Source: a virus. From it: a DNA stretch of 23,516 nucleotides. A program made the position numbers and the translations under genes. This document shows positions 15,764 to 22,590 of this stretch, piece by piece. Under the pieces are notes generated by a model that was not told where the DNA came from, made no database searches, and was given only the letters and a program-made list of their open reading frames with translations. Position 1 is the first letter of the stretch, and each line of letters opens with the position of its first letter. Where the stretch lies: the IMG/VR virus record IMGVR_UViG_3300037493_000586, positions 1 through 23,516 of that record. The stretch is one strand, 5' to 3'.

Positions 15764-16156
15764 ATGGTTAGACTTAATTTAGGAAGCAATGTGGTTGTAT
15801 TGACTTTATCCGAAAAGGTAACTATTGCAACGCCTAAGTTTTTATTCGAGTTTATAAATAATCAGACTCAACAAAAGTACTATTGTATTGCAAGTGATAC
15901 GAGCCTTTATACTGATAGATATAATAAATTTACCATTGTGGTTAAGACTACAACGCCGAGTCCTTTAATTGGCGAAATTCAAATCCCTTTAGGGGATGAA
16001 TACACCTACAATGTTTACGAGCAAGTGAGTTCAACAAATTTAGTCCCTACGGGTTTGACGGTAGTTGAAAATGGACTAATGACCTATGATAAGACTCTGA
16101 CTTCAAGAATTGAAAACGAATCTAACCTAACAAGAAAAGCCTATGAGCCAAACTAA
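15764..16156 (+). CDS. Small beta-rich virion-associated protein
   Basis: 130 residues, first gene after the terminator. Seen: 'NLGSNVVVLTLSEKVTIATP', 'FLFEFINNQTQQKYYCIASD', 'LYTDRYNKFTIVV' and 'IGEIQIPLGDEYTYNVYEQ', a run of alternating beta strands with no catalytic motif. I recall a similar small protein in Bacteroidota phage virion clusters, but no function. It overlaps the portal gene by 14 bases in another frame. This suggests coupling and a role at the head, such as neck or fibre attachment; that is inference. Confidence 0.6.
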   Translation: MVRLNLGSNVVVLTLSEKVTIATPKFLFEFINNQTQQKYYCIASDTSLYTDRYNKFTIVVKTTTPSPLIGEIQIPLGDEYTYNVYEQVSSTNLVPTGLTVVENGLMTYDKTLTSRIENESNLTRKAYEPN

Positions 16157-18116
16157 TAACTATTCATTCAGCAAGTTTCCCCTTTACGCTAATGAAACGC
16201 CCATTTTTCGCAAACAACCTAACATGGTTTATGTGCCTTATGGAAAGAACAATGATTACTCAGACTATTTATCTTATCTTTATAACAATAGCGGAATACA
16301 CGGTGCGATAATAAAAGGTAAGGCTACTTATATTTTTGGAAAAGGTTTTAAAATTAAAGCCGATTGGAACGGCGATAAAATAGGTTTACAAAAAACTTTA
16401 AACTCGATTAATAATTCTCAGACGGCTGATGAATTAGCAAGAAAGAAAATCTTTGAACGTACTCTTTACGGAGGTTGTGCTTACTTAATTGAATGGGATG
16501 TTTTTGGAAATATTAAATCAGTAAAGCTTCAACCGTTCAACACGATTAGAACTTGCGTAGATAAGTCGGAGTTTTACATATCTAAGGAATGGACAAGAGA
16601 ACAAAGCACTAATTCTAAATGGAAAAAGAGCAACGGCAGACTTCCTGAAGATACGGTAACTCTTCCAGCGTTTAACCCTTTAAAAAGAGAGGGCAAACAA
16701 ATCCTTTACCTAATAGACGATAATCCTGCAAGTGACATATACCCTTTACCTGAGTACAATAGCGGTGCTACACCAATAGAAACGGACATAGAGTGCAACT
16801 TCTTCCAACTTAACAATGTTAAGACGGGATTCTCAGCAGGAACAATGGTCACTTTCTTTAACGGAACGGCTATCAATGACGAAGAACAACTCGAAATTGA
16901 ACACGCTTTTAAAAGTAAAGCGAGTGGAACGGACAATGCAGGAGAAATACTTTTAAACTTTCAGAATCCAAACACAACCGCACCGACCATCAGTCCTTTA
17001 AGAAGTAACGATTTAGATAAACAATACGAGCAATTAAGCAAAGACACTATAAATAAGATTCTTTATTCTCATAGAGTTTCTAACGGTTTACTTTTCGGCA
17101 TAAAGACTCCTGGCGAACTTGGTGGAGGTCGGTCTGAATTTGATTTGTCTTGGGAACACTTCTCCAATACTTATGTAAAGCCAAAGCAACAAGAAGAAGA
17201 AGAGGACATGAATTATATTCTAAGTCTTTATGGATTTATAGGTAACCCCGTTGAATTGACCTCACTCGATCCAATTGGAATTGAATTGACCTCAGAAGTA
17301 ATAAGCAGAACTATTGATGCGGACTCATTTGCTGAGATGGTGTATGCAAGATTAGGAATTGAAAAACCTAACCTTGTAAAGAAGGATGACATCTTAACTA
17401 TTATTAATTCTAATCCTATCATTGCTCCAAAGATTCTTGAAAGTTTAACAACTAACGAGATTAGACAATTAATAAGCTTACCTGCAATTTTGGGGGGCGA
17501 TGATTTAAAACCGAGCGCATTCTCTACGGAAGAAGATTTTATCTTGTCTAAGTTTTTAGAAATTGGCGAGCCTGCCGAGAATTACACTATAGTTAAATCT
17601 TGTTTTGTTTATTCGGACTCCGATAATTTTGCAAAGGAAGATGACGATAAATTAATAGAGGCAATAAAGAAAGGTAAAAAGATTAAGATTTCTGACTTGG
17701 CTAAGAAATTAGGACTAAGCGAAAGTGAAATCTATAAAAGTTTAGAACGCTTAAATAAGAGTAATACTTTATTAGTTGACTATACGGAATCTAATGGAGA
17801 GGTAAGCATCACTCCGAAAACAATCCAAGAGCCAGAGACTCAAGAAATAGGATTAGAGACTAAATGGAGATACACAACTAATTTAAGCCCTCAACTTTTA
17901 AGTACTTCAAGACAGTTTTGTAAAGATTTGATTAATGCAAAACAATTATACTCAAGAGAGCAAATAAATAATATGCAAAATGAAGCAAATACAAGAGGTT
18001 ATAATGAAGATGTATTTAAATATAAGGGCGGATGGCAGACAATTAAAGGGACAGTCACTCATATTCCAAGTTGTCGGCATTTTTGGGAGAGCGTGTTAGT
18101 AAGTAAGAAAAAATAA
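16143..18116 (+). CDS. Portal protein with HTH-like and MuF-like C-terminal extension
   Basis: 657 residues, long for a portal. About 1-450 fits portals: 'YLYNNSGIHGAIIKGKATYIFG' (45-66), the 'RKKIFERTLYGGCAYLIEWD' core (100-119), 'NVKTGFSAGTMVTFFNG' (225-241), and 'INKILYSHRVSNGLLFGIKTP' (303-323). Role: dodecameric ring at the capsid vertex through which DNA passes. About 500-560, 'DDKLIEAIKKGKKIKISDLAKKLGLSESEIYKSLERL', is a winged-HTH-like segment. The tail 580-657 has 'STSRQFCKDLI', 'YSREQINNM', 'GGW' and 'IPSCRHFW', like the end of Mu gpF-type head morphogenesis domains. A portal fused to these parts is unusual in general, though I recall long portals in Bacteroidota phages. Confidence 0.85.
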   Translation: MSQTNNYSFSKFPLYANETPIFRKQPNMVYVPYGKNNDYSDYLSYLYNNSGIHGAIIKGKATYIFGKGFKIKADWNGDKIGLQKTLNSINNSQTADELARKKIFERTLYGGCAYLIEWDVFGNIKSVKLQPFNTIRTCVDKSEFYISKEWTREQSTNSKWKKSNGRLPEDTVTLPAFNPLKREGKQILYLIDDNPASDIYPLPEYNSGATPIETDIECNFFQLNNVKTGFSAGTMVTFFNGTAINDEEQLEIEHAFKSKASGTDNAGEILLNFQNPNTTAPTISPLRSNDLDKQYEQLSKDTINKILYSHRVSNGLLFGIKTPGELGGGRSEFDLSWEHFSNTYVKPKQQEEEEDMNYILSLYGFIGNPVELTSLDPIGIELTSEVISRTIDADSFAEMVYARLGIEKPNLVKKDDILTIINSNPIIAPKILESLTTNEIRQLISLPAILGGDDLKPSAFSTEEDFILSKFLEIGEPAENYTIVKSCFVYSDSDNFAKEDDDKLIEAIKKGKKIKISDLAKKLGLSESEIYKSLERLNKSNTLLVDYTESNGEVSITPKTIQEPETQEIGLETKWRYTTNLSPQLLSTSRQFCKDLINAKQLYSREQINNMQNEANTRGYNEDVFKYKGGWQTIKGTVTHIPSCRHFWESVLVSKKK

Positions 18117-18117
18117 A

Positions 18118-18690
18118 ATGAGTTTAAAACCACTTTTCGTATCCACCGCAACCATTAAAAAATATGGTGTAATTGAAAACAATGTCGATGACAAGTTAAT
18201 TGCTCAGACTATCATAATGGTGCAAGATTTACAACTTCAACAAATTTTAGGCTCAGACCTTTACAATGAAATTGCAAACCAAATAAACGCATCTACTTTA
18301 ACGGGTTTAAATCAAACTTTATTAGACGAATACATCAGAGACTTTATTATCAACGCAACCATTGCTGATGGGGCAATAATTTTTAACTATAGATTCAGTA
18401 ATAAAGGCGTAGTTACTCAAAACTCGGACAATCAACAACCAGTAAGTCAAAGAGAACTTGAATTGATAGAACAAAAATGGGGGCGCATGGCTGAGTTTTA
18501 CGGTAAAAGACTTTCGGGTTATTTAGCTGAAAACTCAAATATTTATCCTTTGTGGATGTCGGGAAATAATAAATTACAAGACATTCAATCAAGAGAGTTA
18601 GGATATGGCACAGGCATTTATTTAGGACGGTCAAGAAGAACAACAACAAACAATGAGCGAAAATATTACCCATACTGTAAAGATTGCTAA
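18118..18690 (+). CDS. Head-tail connector protein (gp6-like)
   Basis: 190 residues, starting 1 base after the portal stop. The N-terminus 'PLFVSTATIKKYGVIENNVDDKLIAQTI' and 'DLQLQQILGSDLYNEIANQI' (about 33-52) fit connector proteins of the HK97 gp6 type, a helical bundle under the portal (DUF6712-like in Bacteroidota phages). 'LLDEYIRDFIINATIADGAIIFNYRFSNKG' follows. The C-terminus ends basic with 'CKDC'. Knowledge: these proteins form the ring between portal and tail. The next small frame overlaps it by 38 bases. Placement next to the portal strengthens the call. Confidence 0.7.
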   Translation: MSLKPLFVSTATIKKYGVIENNVDDKLIAQTIIMVQDLQLQQILGSDLYNEIANQINASTLTGLNQTLLDEYIRDFIINATIADGAIIFNYRFSNKGVVTQNSDNQQPVSQRELELIEQKWGRMAEFYGKRLSGYLAENSNIYPLWMSGNNKLQDIQSRELGYGTGIYLGRSRRTTTNNERKYYPYCKDC

Positions 18691-18751
18691 TAAAAAAATC
18701 ACTAAAAAAAACTTGCAAAAGTTGATGATTTATATTGAAAAGAAAAAATGA
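18653..18751 (+). CDS. 32-residue lysine-rich peptide
   Basis: The frame begins MSENITHTVKIANKKITKKN and ends 'IYIEKKK', overlapping the end of the connector gene. Its TGA (18749-18751) forms an ATGA overlap with the next ATG at 18748, the coupling seen across this genome. It bridges a 57-base gap. Very basic; function unknown. It may act mainly to couple translation of the next gene. Confidence 0.45.
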   Translation: MSENITHTVKIANKKITKKNLQKLMIYIEKKK

Positions 18752-19176
18752 TAACTAAGAATACCTTATATCAGTACTTCAAAGATTTTGCCGACAATCA
18801 TCTGCAAATTAAAGACTATGGTTATGGAGACCTATGGGAAATTAGTTCGTCTACGGCTACGCAATACCCTTTATTTTGGGTATCTCCTCAACCATCTTCA
18901 ATTAGTGGTAATGATATTATTTATAACTTTAACATTTTAATAGGCGATAGGCTTGAGGATGGCGATGGCAATAAAGTAGAAGTTGAGTCGGACACTTTCC
19001 AAATTGGATTAGATTTATTTGCAACCCTTAATCTTCACACCGAATTAGACCTTGACAAGAGTAGCACATTTACCCCATTTATACACGACTTTAAAGATAG
19101 AATTGCAGGACATTTAATTACCTTGAGCGTATCAGCTCCATTTAATTACGATGAATGCGCAATACCCCAAATATAA
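18748..19176 (+). CDS. Tail terminator / tail completion candidate
   Basis: 142 residues. Visible features are 'YPLFWVSPQPSSISGNDIIYNFNILIGDRLEDG', a pair of strands, then 'VESDTFQIGLDLFATLNLH' (helix) and 'FTPFIHDFKDRIAGHLITLSVSAP' (strand pair). The order helix, beta hairpin, helix, strand, and the place after the connector, fit tail terminator or neck proteins. I have seen close relatives in Bacteroidota phage clusters without a firm function. No enzyme motif, no signal peptide. The call rests largely on position. Confidence 0.5.
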   Translation: MITKNTLYQYFKDFADNHLQIKDYGYGDLWEISSSTATQYPLFWVSPQPSSISGNDIIYNFNILIGDRLEDGDGNKVEVESDTFQIGLDLFATLNLHTELDLDKSSTFTPFIHDFKDRIAGHLITLSVSAPFNYDECAIPQI

Positions 19177-19194
19177 AAAAAAATAAAAAAAAAT

Positions 19195-19461
19195 ATGACA
19201 AGTTTAGAAAGAATTTCAGGAGCGGTAGGGAGTCAATTAGTAACTGGCACTTCCACAGTAACAAGAGTATTTAGTGCTTTAAGCATCAACGCTGATGCGG
19301 TAATAGCCGAAATATACTATGACAACGATTTAACCACAAACCAAGTGACGGCATTGGGAATCAACGCACAAACATTGACGGCAGGATCGATTATGTTTTG
19401 CAAGAACGATGTCCAATTCGGCAGAATTAAATTAACTTCAGGTTCGGTATTTATTCATTAA
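19195..19461 (+). CDS. Small beta-rich protein, possible fibre or capsid accessory
   Basis: 88 residues of Ser/Thr/Ala-rich beta segments: 'SGAVGSQLVTGTSTVTRVFSAL', 'AVIAEIYYDNDLT', 'TLTAGSIMFCKNDVQFGRIKLTSGSVFIH'. It is preceded by an A-run leader (about 19175-19193) with no Shine-Dalgarno sequence. One base separates it from the lectin-like gene. The composition fits a virion surface or fibre-attached protein, but no family is recognised. Confidence 0.55.
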   Translation: MTSLERISGAVGSQLVTGTSTVTRVFSALSINADAVIAEIYYDNDLTTNQVTALGINAQTLTAGSIMFCKNDVQFGRIKLTSGSVFIH

Positions 19462-19462
19462 T

Positions 19463-20257
19463 ATGCTGACTGTTGGATTAAATTTAAAGCCAAGAGTTAA
19501 GAAAGGTTTTGACTCAGATGCTCAAGCATTTTTTACAAGAGTGACGGTTGCAGGGGGTACACTTTCCGCAACGGAAAAACTTGCGACTAATCAACTTGTA
19601 CTTGATATGAAGAGTGCAGGGATATGGACTTCTATGAAAGCCATTTATCCAATGGTCGGTGCAAGTGCAGCAGCTTGCGCTCAAAACTTAAAGAGCAGTT
19701 CATTTACTGGTAGTTTTACAAGTGGATGGACATTTGCAAGCACTGGTGTAACTCCTAACGGAACAAGTGCATATATGGATACTGCATTAAATGCAAGCAC
19801 ACAATTAACACAAAATAACGCTTCGTTTTCAATATATAATAGAACTAATAGTGATGGGACTAGATGTGATATTGGCTGCACAGATTCAATAGCAGCAGCA
19901 AGATTAATAACTATTTATTCGCGACAAACTAATGTTATTAATGCTGATATAAATTCAACAGCATCAAGAATAAGCGTTGCAAATACAAATTCAATTGGTT
20001 TTTATTTAACACGAAGAACTGCTAATAATATTTTTAAATTAAATAAAAATAGTGTTAATATTGGGAATAATACTACAACCGATAATACTGTTATGCCAAA
20101 TTTCAATATATACTTAGGTGGAATACCATTTTTTAGTCAATTTTCTAATCGTGAATACGCATTTTCCTCTATAGGAGATGGTTTAACAGATTTACAAGCA
20201 TCAGATTTTTATACCAATGTGCAAACATTTAATACAACATTAAGCAGACAAGTTTAA
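19463..20257 (+). CDS. Lectin-like receptor-binding / tail fibre protein
   Basis: 264 residues. The N-terminal part 'DSDAQAFFTRVTVAGGTLSATEK' to 'LVLDMKSAGIWTSMKAIYPMVG' (17-66) is a helical segment common before concanavalin-like domains in Bacteroidota phage proteins, followed by 'NLKSSSFTGSFTSGWTFASTG'. About 80-264 is beta-rich with 'NASFSIYNRTNSDG', 'NIYLGGIPFFSQFSNREYAFSSIGDGL' and a closing helix, consistent with a LamG/concanavalin-like jelly roll. Likely role: host surface binding, perhaps to glycans. It is less well supported than the hub; other surface roles are possible. Confidence 0.65.
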   Translation: MLTVGLNLKPRVKKGFDSDAQAFFTRVTVAGGTLSATEKLATNQLVLDMKSAGIWTSMKAIYPMVGASAAACAQNLKSSSFTGSFTSGWTFASTGVTPNGTSAYMDTALNASTQLTQNNASFSIYNRTNSDGTRCDIGCTDSIAAARLITIYSRQTNVINADINSTASRISVANTNSIGFYLTRRTANNIFKLNKNSVNIGNNTTTDNTVMPNFNIYLGGIPFFSQFSNREYAFSSIGDGLTDLQASDFYTNVQTFNTTLSRQV

Positions 20258-20268
20258 AATAAAATAAT

Positions 20269-20493
20269 ATGAAAGGTTATCAATTAACAATAGAACAAAA
20301 AGAATCAATTCAAGGCGTGGAATACACCCCTTACCAATTTTTTAATTGTGTTCAAGACATAGACAATGTATGGTTTACATTCTTGTCTGAGTCTGACATC
20401 GTAGCAATTACAGGCACTGAATGGGCTTGGATATTAGATTGTCCATTAGTGGAATATGTTCCACCAACGCCACCACCATTCCCTAACGAATAA
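20269..20493 (+). CDS. Small conserved phage protein near fibre genes
   Basis: 74 residues: 'MKGYQLTIEQKESIQGVEYT', then 'FFNCVQDIDNVWFTFLSESD', then 'WILDCPLVEYVPPTPPPF'. I recognise this layout from small genes next to fibre genes in Bacteroidota phages, but know no function. The proline-rich end could be a binding tail, and a fibre chaperone is one possibility. An A/T-rich leader precedes it. Confidence 0.6.
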   Translation: MKGYQLTIEQKESIQGVEYTPYQFFNCVQDIDNVWFTFLSESDIVAITGTEWAWILDCPLVEYVPPTPPPFPNE

Positions 20494-20507
20494 TTTGCCG
20501 ATACCAT

Positions 20508-20687
20508 ATGAAAAACATGAATGATAATATAGCTGACCTACTACTCACTACAAGTGTACTTGGCACTATTGCCCATTACTCTTCCCTTATGCAACCTATC
20601 GTCAGTTTACTTGCGGGATTAATTGCAATTATTTCAGGTGTCTTCGCAATTAGGTACTATTATTTAAAATCTAAAAACAATGGCTAA
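20508..20687 (+). CDS. Small membrane protein, holin candidate
   Basis: A 59-residue frame with 'MKNMNDNIADLLLTTSVLGT', a first hydrophobic stretch (about 9-30), and a second, 'IVSLLAGLIAIISGVFAIRYYYL' (31-53), followed by 'KSKNNG'. Two spans and a charged tail fit a small holin, and the endolysin is 318 bases downstream. The frame closes with the next gene starting inside its last codons. Holins cannot be proved by sequence; the gene at 20799 is a rival. Confidence 0.5.
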   Translation: MKNMNDNIADLLLTTSVLGTIAHYSSLMQPIVSLLAGLIAIISGVFAIRYYYLKSKNNG

Positions 20688-20802
20688 AGCAAAAGTAGAA
20701 TTAAAATCATTTAGGAAAAAAACTAAAAAGAATGGAAAAGGTATCCATTCAAAAAATAATAAACCAAGCAAAAAGTATAGGGGGCAAGGCAAATGTCGAT
20801 GA
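20680..20802 (+). CDS. 40-residue basic peptide with KYRGQG motif
   Basis: The frame starts within the last codons of the 59-residue gene and begins MAKAKVELKSFRKKTKKNGK, ending 'KPSKKYRGQGKCR'. I recall this 'HSKN..K..KKYRGQG' form as a recurring small basic protein in Bacteroidota phages, so I think it is real despite its size. About 40 percent of residues are Lys/Arg, suggesting nucleic acid or envelope binding. No function is known to me. Its stop overlaps the ATG at 20799 (ATGA). Confidence 0.6.
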   Translation: MAKAKVELKSFRKKTKKNGKGIHSKNNKPSKKYRGQGKCR

Positions 20803-21008
20803 GAAAAACAAACACACCAAAATGGTTAAGTATAACCAGGAAGATAATGATTTATATCGGGGGTGCAACTTTCTTGCCTATGCTATTTGGTAAAATAGGA
20901 ATTAAAGATGTTGAGTTTGCACTTCAATGTTGGCTCGGAGCTTTAGGCTTATTGCAACTTTACATAGATAGTAAGTATAAAAAAGAACAAGATATTTACA
21001 AGCCATGA
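20799..21008 (+). CDS. Two-span membrane protein, holin or lysis accessory candidate
   Basis: 69 residues from the ATG at 20799, chosen because it forms an ATGA overlap with the upstream stop; an in-frame ATG at 20793 would add two residues. Segments 'KIMIYIGGATFLPMLFG' and 'FALQCWLGALGLLQLYI' are hydrophobic and the tail is charged ('DSKYKKEQDIYKP'). It overlaps the endolysin start by 4 bases, so it is made with it. This is a typical holin site, but two candidates lie in a row and either could be the holin, the other an antiholin or accessory. Confidence 0.55.
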   Translation: MRKTNTPKWLSITRKIMIYIGGATFLPMLFGKIGIKDVEFALQCWLGALGLLQLYIDSKYKKEQDIYKP

Positions 21009-21478
21009 TTGACCAAATAACTTTAGACCGAATAGAGCTTCTACACCCGAAGATAAAAGAAGAGGCTAAGGCTTTATACTCCGAGATATGTCAAACGCTC
21101 TCTAATGGGGTTATATGCCGTTTCTCGCACACATTAAGAACTATTGAAGAGCAGAACGCTTTATATTCTAAAGGTCGCTCAATTAAAGGACAAGTTGTAA
21201 CCAATGCAAAAGGCGGACAATCGTTTCATAATTTTGGCTTAGCAATAGATATTGTTTTAATCGTGGATGGTAAGGCAACATGGGAAAGAGGTAAGGACTT
21301 TGACAAAGACGGTCAGGCAGATTGGATGGAAGTTGTAAAGATATTTGAAAAGTACGGATGGTTTTGGGGTGGCAATTTTAGAACCTTTAAAGATTATCCG
21401 CATTTTGAAAAGACTTTCGGGTTGACAACTAAACAATTAAATAACAAAGAAAAAACAGGAAACTATCCGAAAATATAA
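21005..21478 (+). CDS. Endolysin, M15 family peptidase (L-Ala-D-Glu type)
   Basis: 157 residues. The zinc site is complete: 'SFHNFGLAID' (73-82) gives the S-x-H-x-x-G-x-A-x-D motif with His75 and Asp82, and 'DYPHFE' (130-135) gives His133 with Asp130 as the likely catalytic acid, as in T5 endolysin. 'RTIEEQNALYSKGRS' precedes it. Role: cuts the peptide stem of peptidoglycan at the end of infection. There is no signal peptide, so release should depend on a holin. It sits last in its operon, before a terminator. Confidence 0.92.
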   Translation: MIDQITLDRIELLHPKIKEEAKALYSEICQTLSNGVICRFSHTLRTIEEQNALYSKGRSIKGQVVTNAKGGQSFHNFGLAIDIVLIVDGKATWERGKDFDKDGQADWMEVVKIFEKYGWFWGGNFRTFKDYPHFEKTFGLTTKQLNNKEKTGNYPKI

Positions 21479-21522
21479 TTATCTTTGAACAGTAATAAGT
21501 TGTTGTTTTTTCATAAGTAAAA

Positions 21523-21550
21523 GAGCCTCTCAGAAATGGGGGGTTTTTTT
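21523..21550 (+). terminator. Weaker intrinsic terminator after the endolysin
   Basis: CCTCTC (21526-21531) can pair with GGGGGG (21538-21543) using two G-T pairs around a six-base loop, followed by seven T's (21544-21550). It lies about 45 bases after the endolysin stop and before a change of gene module. The stem is shorter and weaker than the one at 15699. Confidence 0.6.
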
Positions 21551-21673
21551 ATGACACAATTCTTTTAAAAGCCATCCCATAAAACTATATGCAAATGTTT
21601 GCTATTCCATACATTAAGCTACTTATTATATCTTAATGCACATAATATCGTACATTGCAATATGAAATAATAT

Positions 21674-21708
21674 TTTGTTTTGTAAGTTTAAATGTGTAAT
21701 ATTGCAAA
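21674..21708 (+). promoter_or_regulatory. TTTG-N19-TAATATTG promoter, with TTGCAA repeats
   Basis: TTTG at 21674-21677, 19 bases, then TAATATTG at 21697-21704, one base off the Bacteroidota -7 box TAnnTTTG. The ATG at 21709 is 34 bases after the TTG, again predicting a leaderless or near-leaderless mRNA. TTGCAA occurs at 21655-21660 and 21702-21707, the second overlapping the -7 box. These could be operator half-sites, which is inference. Confidence 0.55.
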
Positions 21709-21843
21709 ATGATTGAGAATTTAATAACAGTAAGAAACTTCGCCCTTAAAAACGGGAAGACTACCCAATGGGCATATGACCAAGTCAGAAAAAAGACGGT
21801 TAAATCGGTGGAAATTGACGGTGTTAAATTCATTGTAAAATGA
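21709..21843 (+). CDS. 44-residue wHTH/excisionase-like DNA-binding protein
   Basis: The frame reads 'MIENLITVRNFALKNGKTTQ' then 'WAYDQVRKKTVKSVEIDGVKFIVK'. The layout 'itVr.fA..nGkT.q..yd.v' then 'idGv.fi' fits the short winged helix-turn-helix of MerR/excisionase-like proteins: recognition helix, then a beta wing. It is the first gene of its operon, directly behind the promoter. The next gene overlaps its stop (ATGA). It may control its own operon, which is inference. Family assignment is by eye from a very short sequence. Confidence 0.6.
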   Translation: MIENLITVRNFALKNGKTTQWAYDQVRKKTVKSVEIDGVKFIVK

Positions 21844-22046
21844 CCGAGAAAGATTACATCCAGTTTATTGAAACCGAACTTAAAAAAAAGTATTCAATGA
21901 TTAAAACTGTTGAATACGAGTGGCGTTATACTATCCACTTTGGACAAACTGAGTTTGTATCCTTTGCGAACTTACAAAAGTCAACGATTAAACCTTTGAT
22001 GTCTCAGGGTATTCTACCACTTACAATTAAAAACTTATTAAAATGA
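21840..22046 (+). CDS. Small hypothetical protein
   Basis: 68 residues: 'DYIQFIETELKKKYSMIKTV', then 'YEWRYTIHFGQTEFVSFANLQKSTIKPLM'. It has a helix followed by a strand-turn-strand, and no motif of known function. It begins on the stop of the wHTH-like gene and its own stop overlaps the zincin start, both as ATGA. It is therefore the middle gene of a tight three-gene unit. Function unknown. Confidence 0.6.
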   Translation: MTEKDYIQFIETELKKKYSMIKTVEYEWRYTIHFGQTEFVSFANLQKSTIKPLMSQGILPLTIKNLLK

Positions 22047-22414
22047 TTTCAATTTTCAAACCAAGTTATTTGCTTTTATTAAGTGAGAATCCTTGCGATT
22101 TGTTTACTTATTTTAAAGTTGATGAAATGCACGGATTAAGCCTTGCAGAATGTGAAGCCTACAAGAATACCAAGTCAGATTCTTACTTTGCTGGGATGTC
22201 AAACATCATCCCAAACACTGACAAACGATTTGTTTATATAAACCTATCAAGATGTGGCAGTGACATTGAAACAATGGGATTGGTCTTTCACGAAATGATG
22301 CACCATTCATTTTGGCTACACAATTATGATGTAAACAAAGAAGAGGAAATAATAACTTGGGCAGAGGAGGAGAGTTACGAAGTAATAAAAACAATTAAAA
22401 ACTTACTAAAATGA
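22043..22414 (+). CDS. HExxH zinc metallopeptidase-like protein
   Basis: 123 residues. The zincin motif is clear: 'LVFHEMMHHSF' (80-90) holds H-E-x-x-H (83-87), with a further His at 88 and an acidic stretch 'EEEIITWAEEE' (100-110) that could supply the third metal ligand. 'FVYINLSR' precedes it as an edge strand. Knowledge: small zincins with HExxH are zinc-dependent hydrolases, usually proteases. Phage homologues are mostly uncharacterised. It has no signal peptide, so it would act in the cytoplasm, perhaps on host proteins; that is inference. Position outside the virion modules fits an accessory role. Confidence 0.7.
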   Translation: MISIFKPSYLLLLSENPCDLFTYFKVDEMHGLSLAECEAYKNTKSDSYFAGMSNIIPNTDKRFVYINLSRCGSDIETMGLVFHEMMHHSFWLHNYDVNKEEEIITWAEEESYEVIKTIKNLLK

Positions 22415-22590
22415 GCAATAATAAGTGCAACATATAGCACAATAAGATACAATGAGCAATAAAAGATACAAAAAGTTGCACAATAGTGCAATATATGACA
22501 CATTAACTCGGAAATTATCCGAATACAAAGCAATAAGTTGACCAAATTTATACTCACAGTATAAATAATAGCAAATAAACAAACCAATAA
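22415..22590 (+). promoter_or_regulatory. Palindrome-rich non-coding control region
   Basis: 176 bases without a gene. It contains a 14-to-15-base direct repeat beginning ATGAGCAATAA at 22411 and 22452, and several inverted repeats. These are GTGC/GCAC (22425-22428 and 22437-22440), TTGCAC/GTGCAA (22476-22481, 22486-22491), TCGGA/TCCGA (22508-22512, 22518-22522) and a 9-base pair of arms at 22546-22554 and 22558-22566. No T-run follows any stem, so they look more like operators or an origin than terminators. The minus-strand frames here are low-complexity Leu/Ile/Tyr shadows. Confidence 0.55.
22538..22567 (+). promoter_or_regulatory. TTG-N19-TATAAAT promoter overlapped by a perfect palindrome
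   Basis: TTG at 22538-22540, 19 bases, then TATAAAT from 22560. The arms 22546-22554 and 22558-22566 are perfect inverted repeats (half-site ATTTATACT, 3-base centre) that cover the spacer and the -7 box. A repressor bound there would block polymerase. The next ATG is at 22591, giving an 18-to-20-base leader, longer than at the other copies. Confidence 0.6.

Noticed and set aside
18413-18718. Minus-strand frame of about 100 residues
   Set aside because: It is antisense to the connector gene and reads as hydrophobic low-complexity sequence. The plus-strand genes here are coupled and better supported.
22411-22465. Possible CRISPR-like or iteron array
   Set aside because: Only two partial copies of the direct repeat exist, with no regular spacing or spacers, which is too few to call an array.
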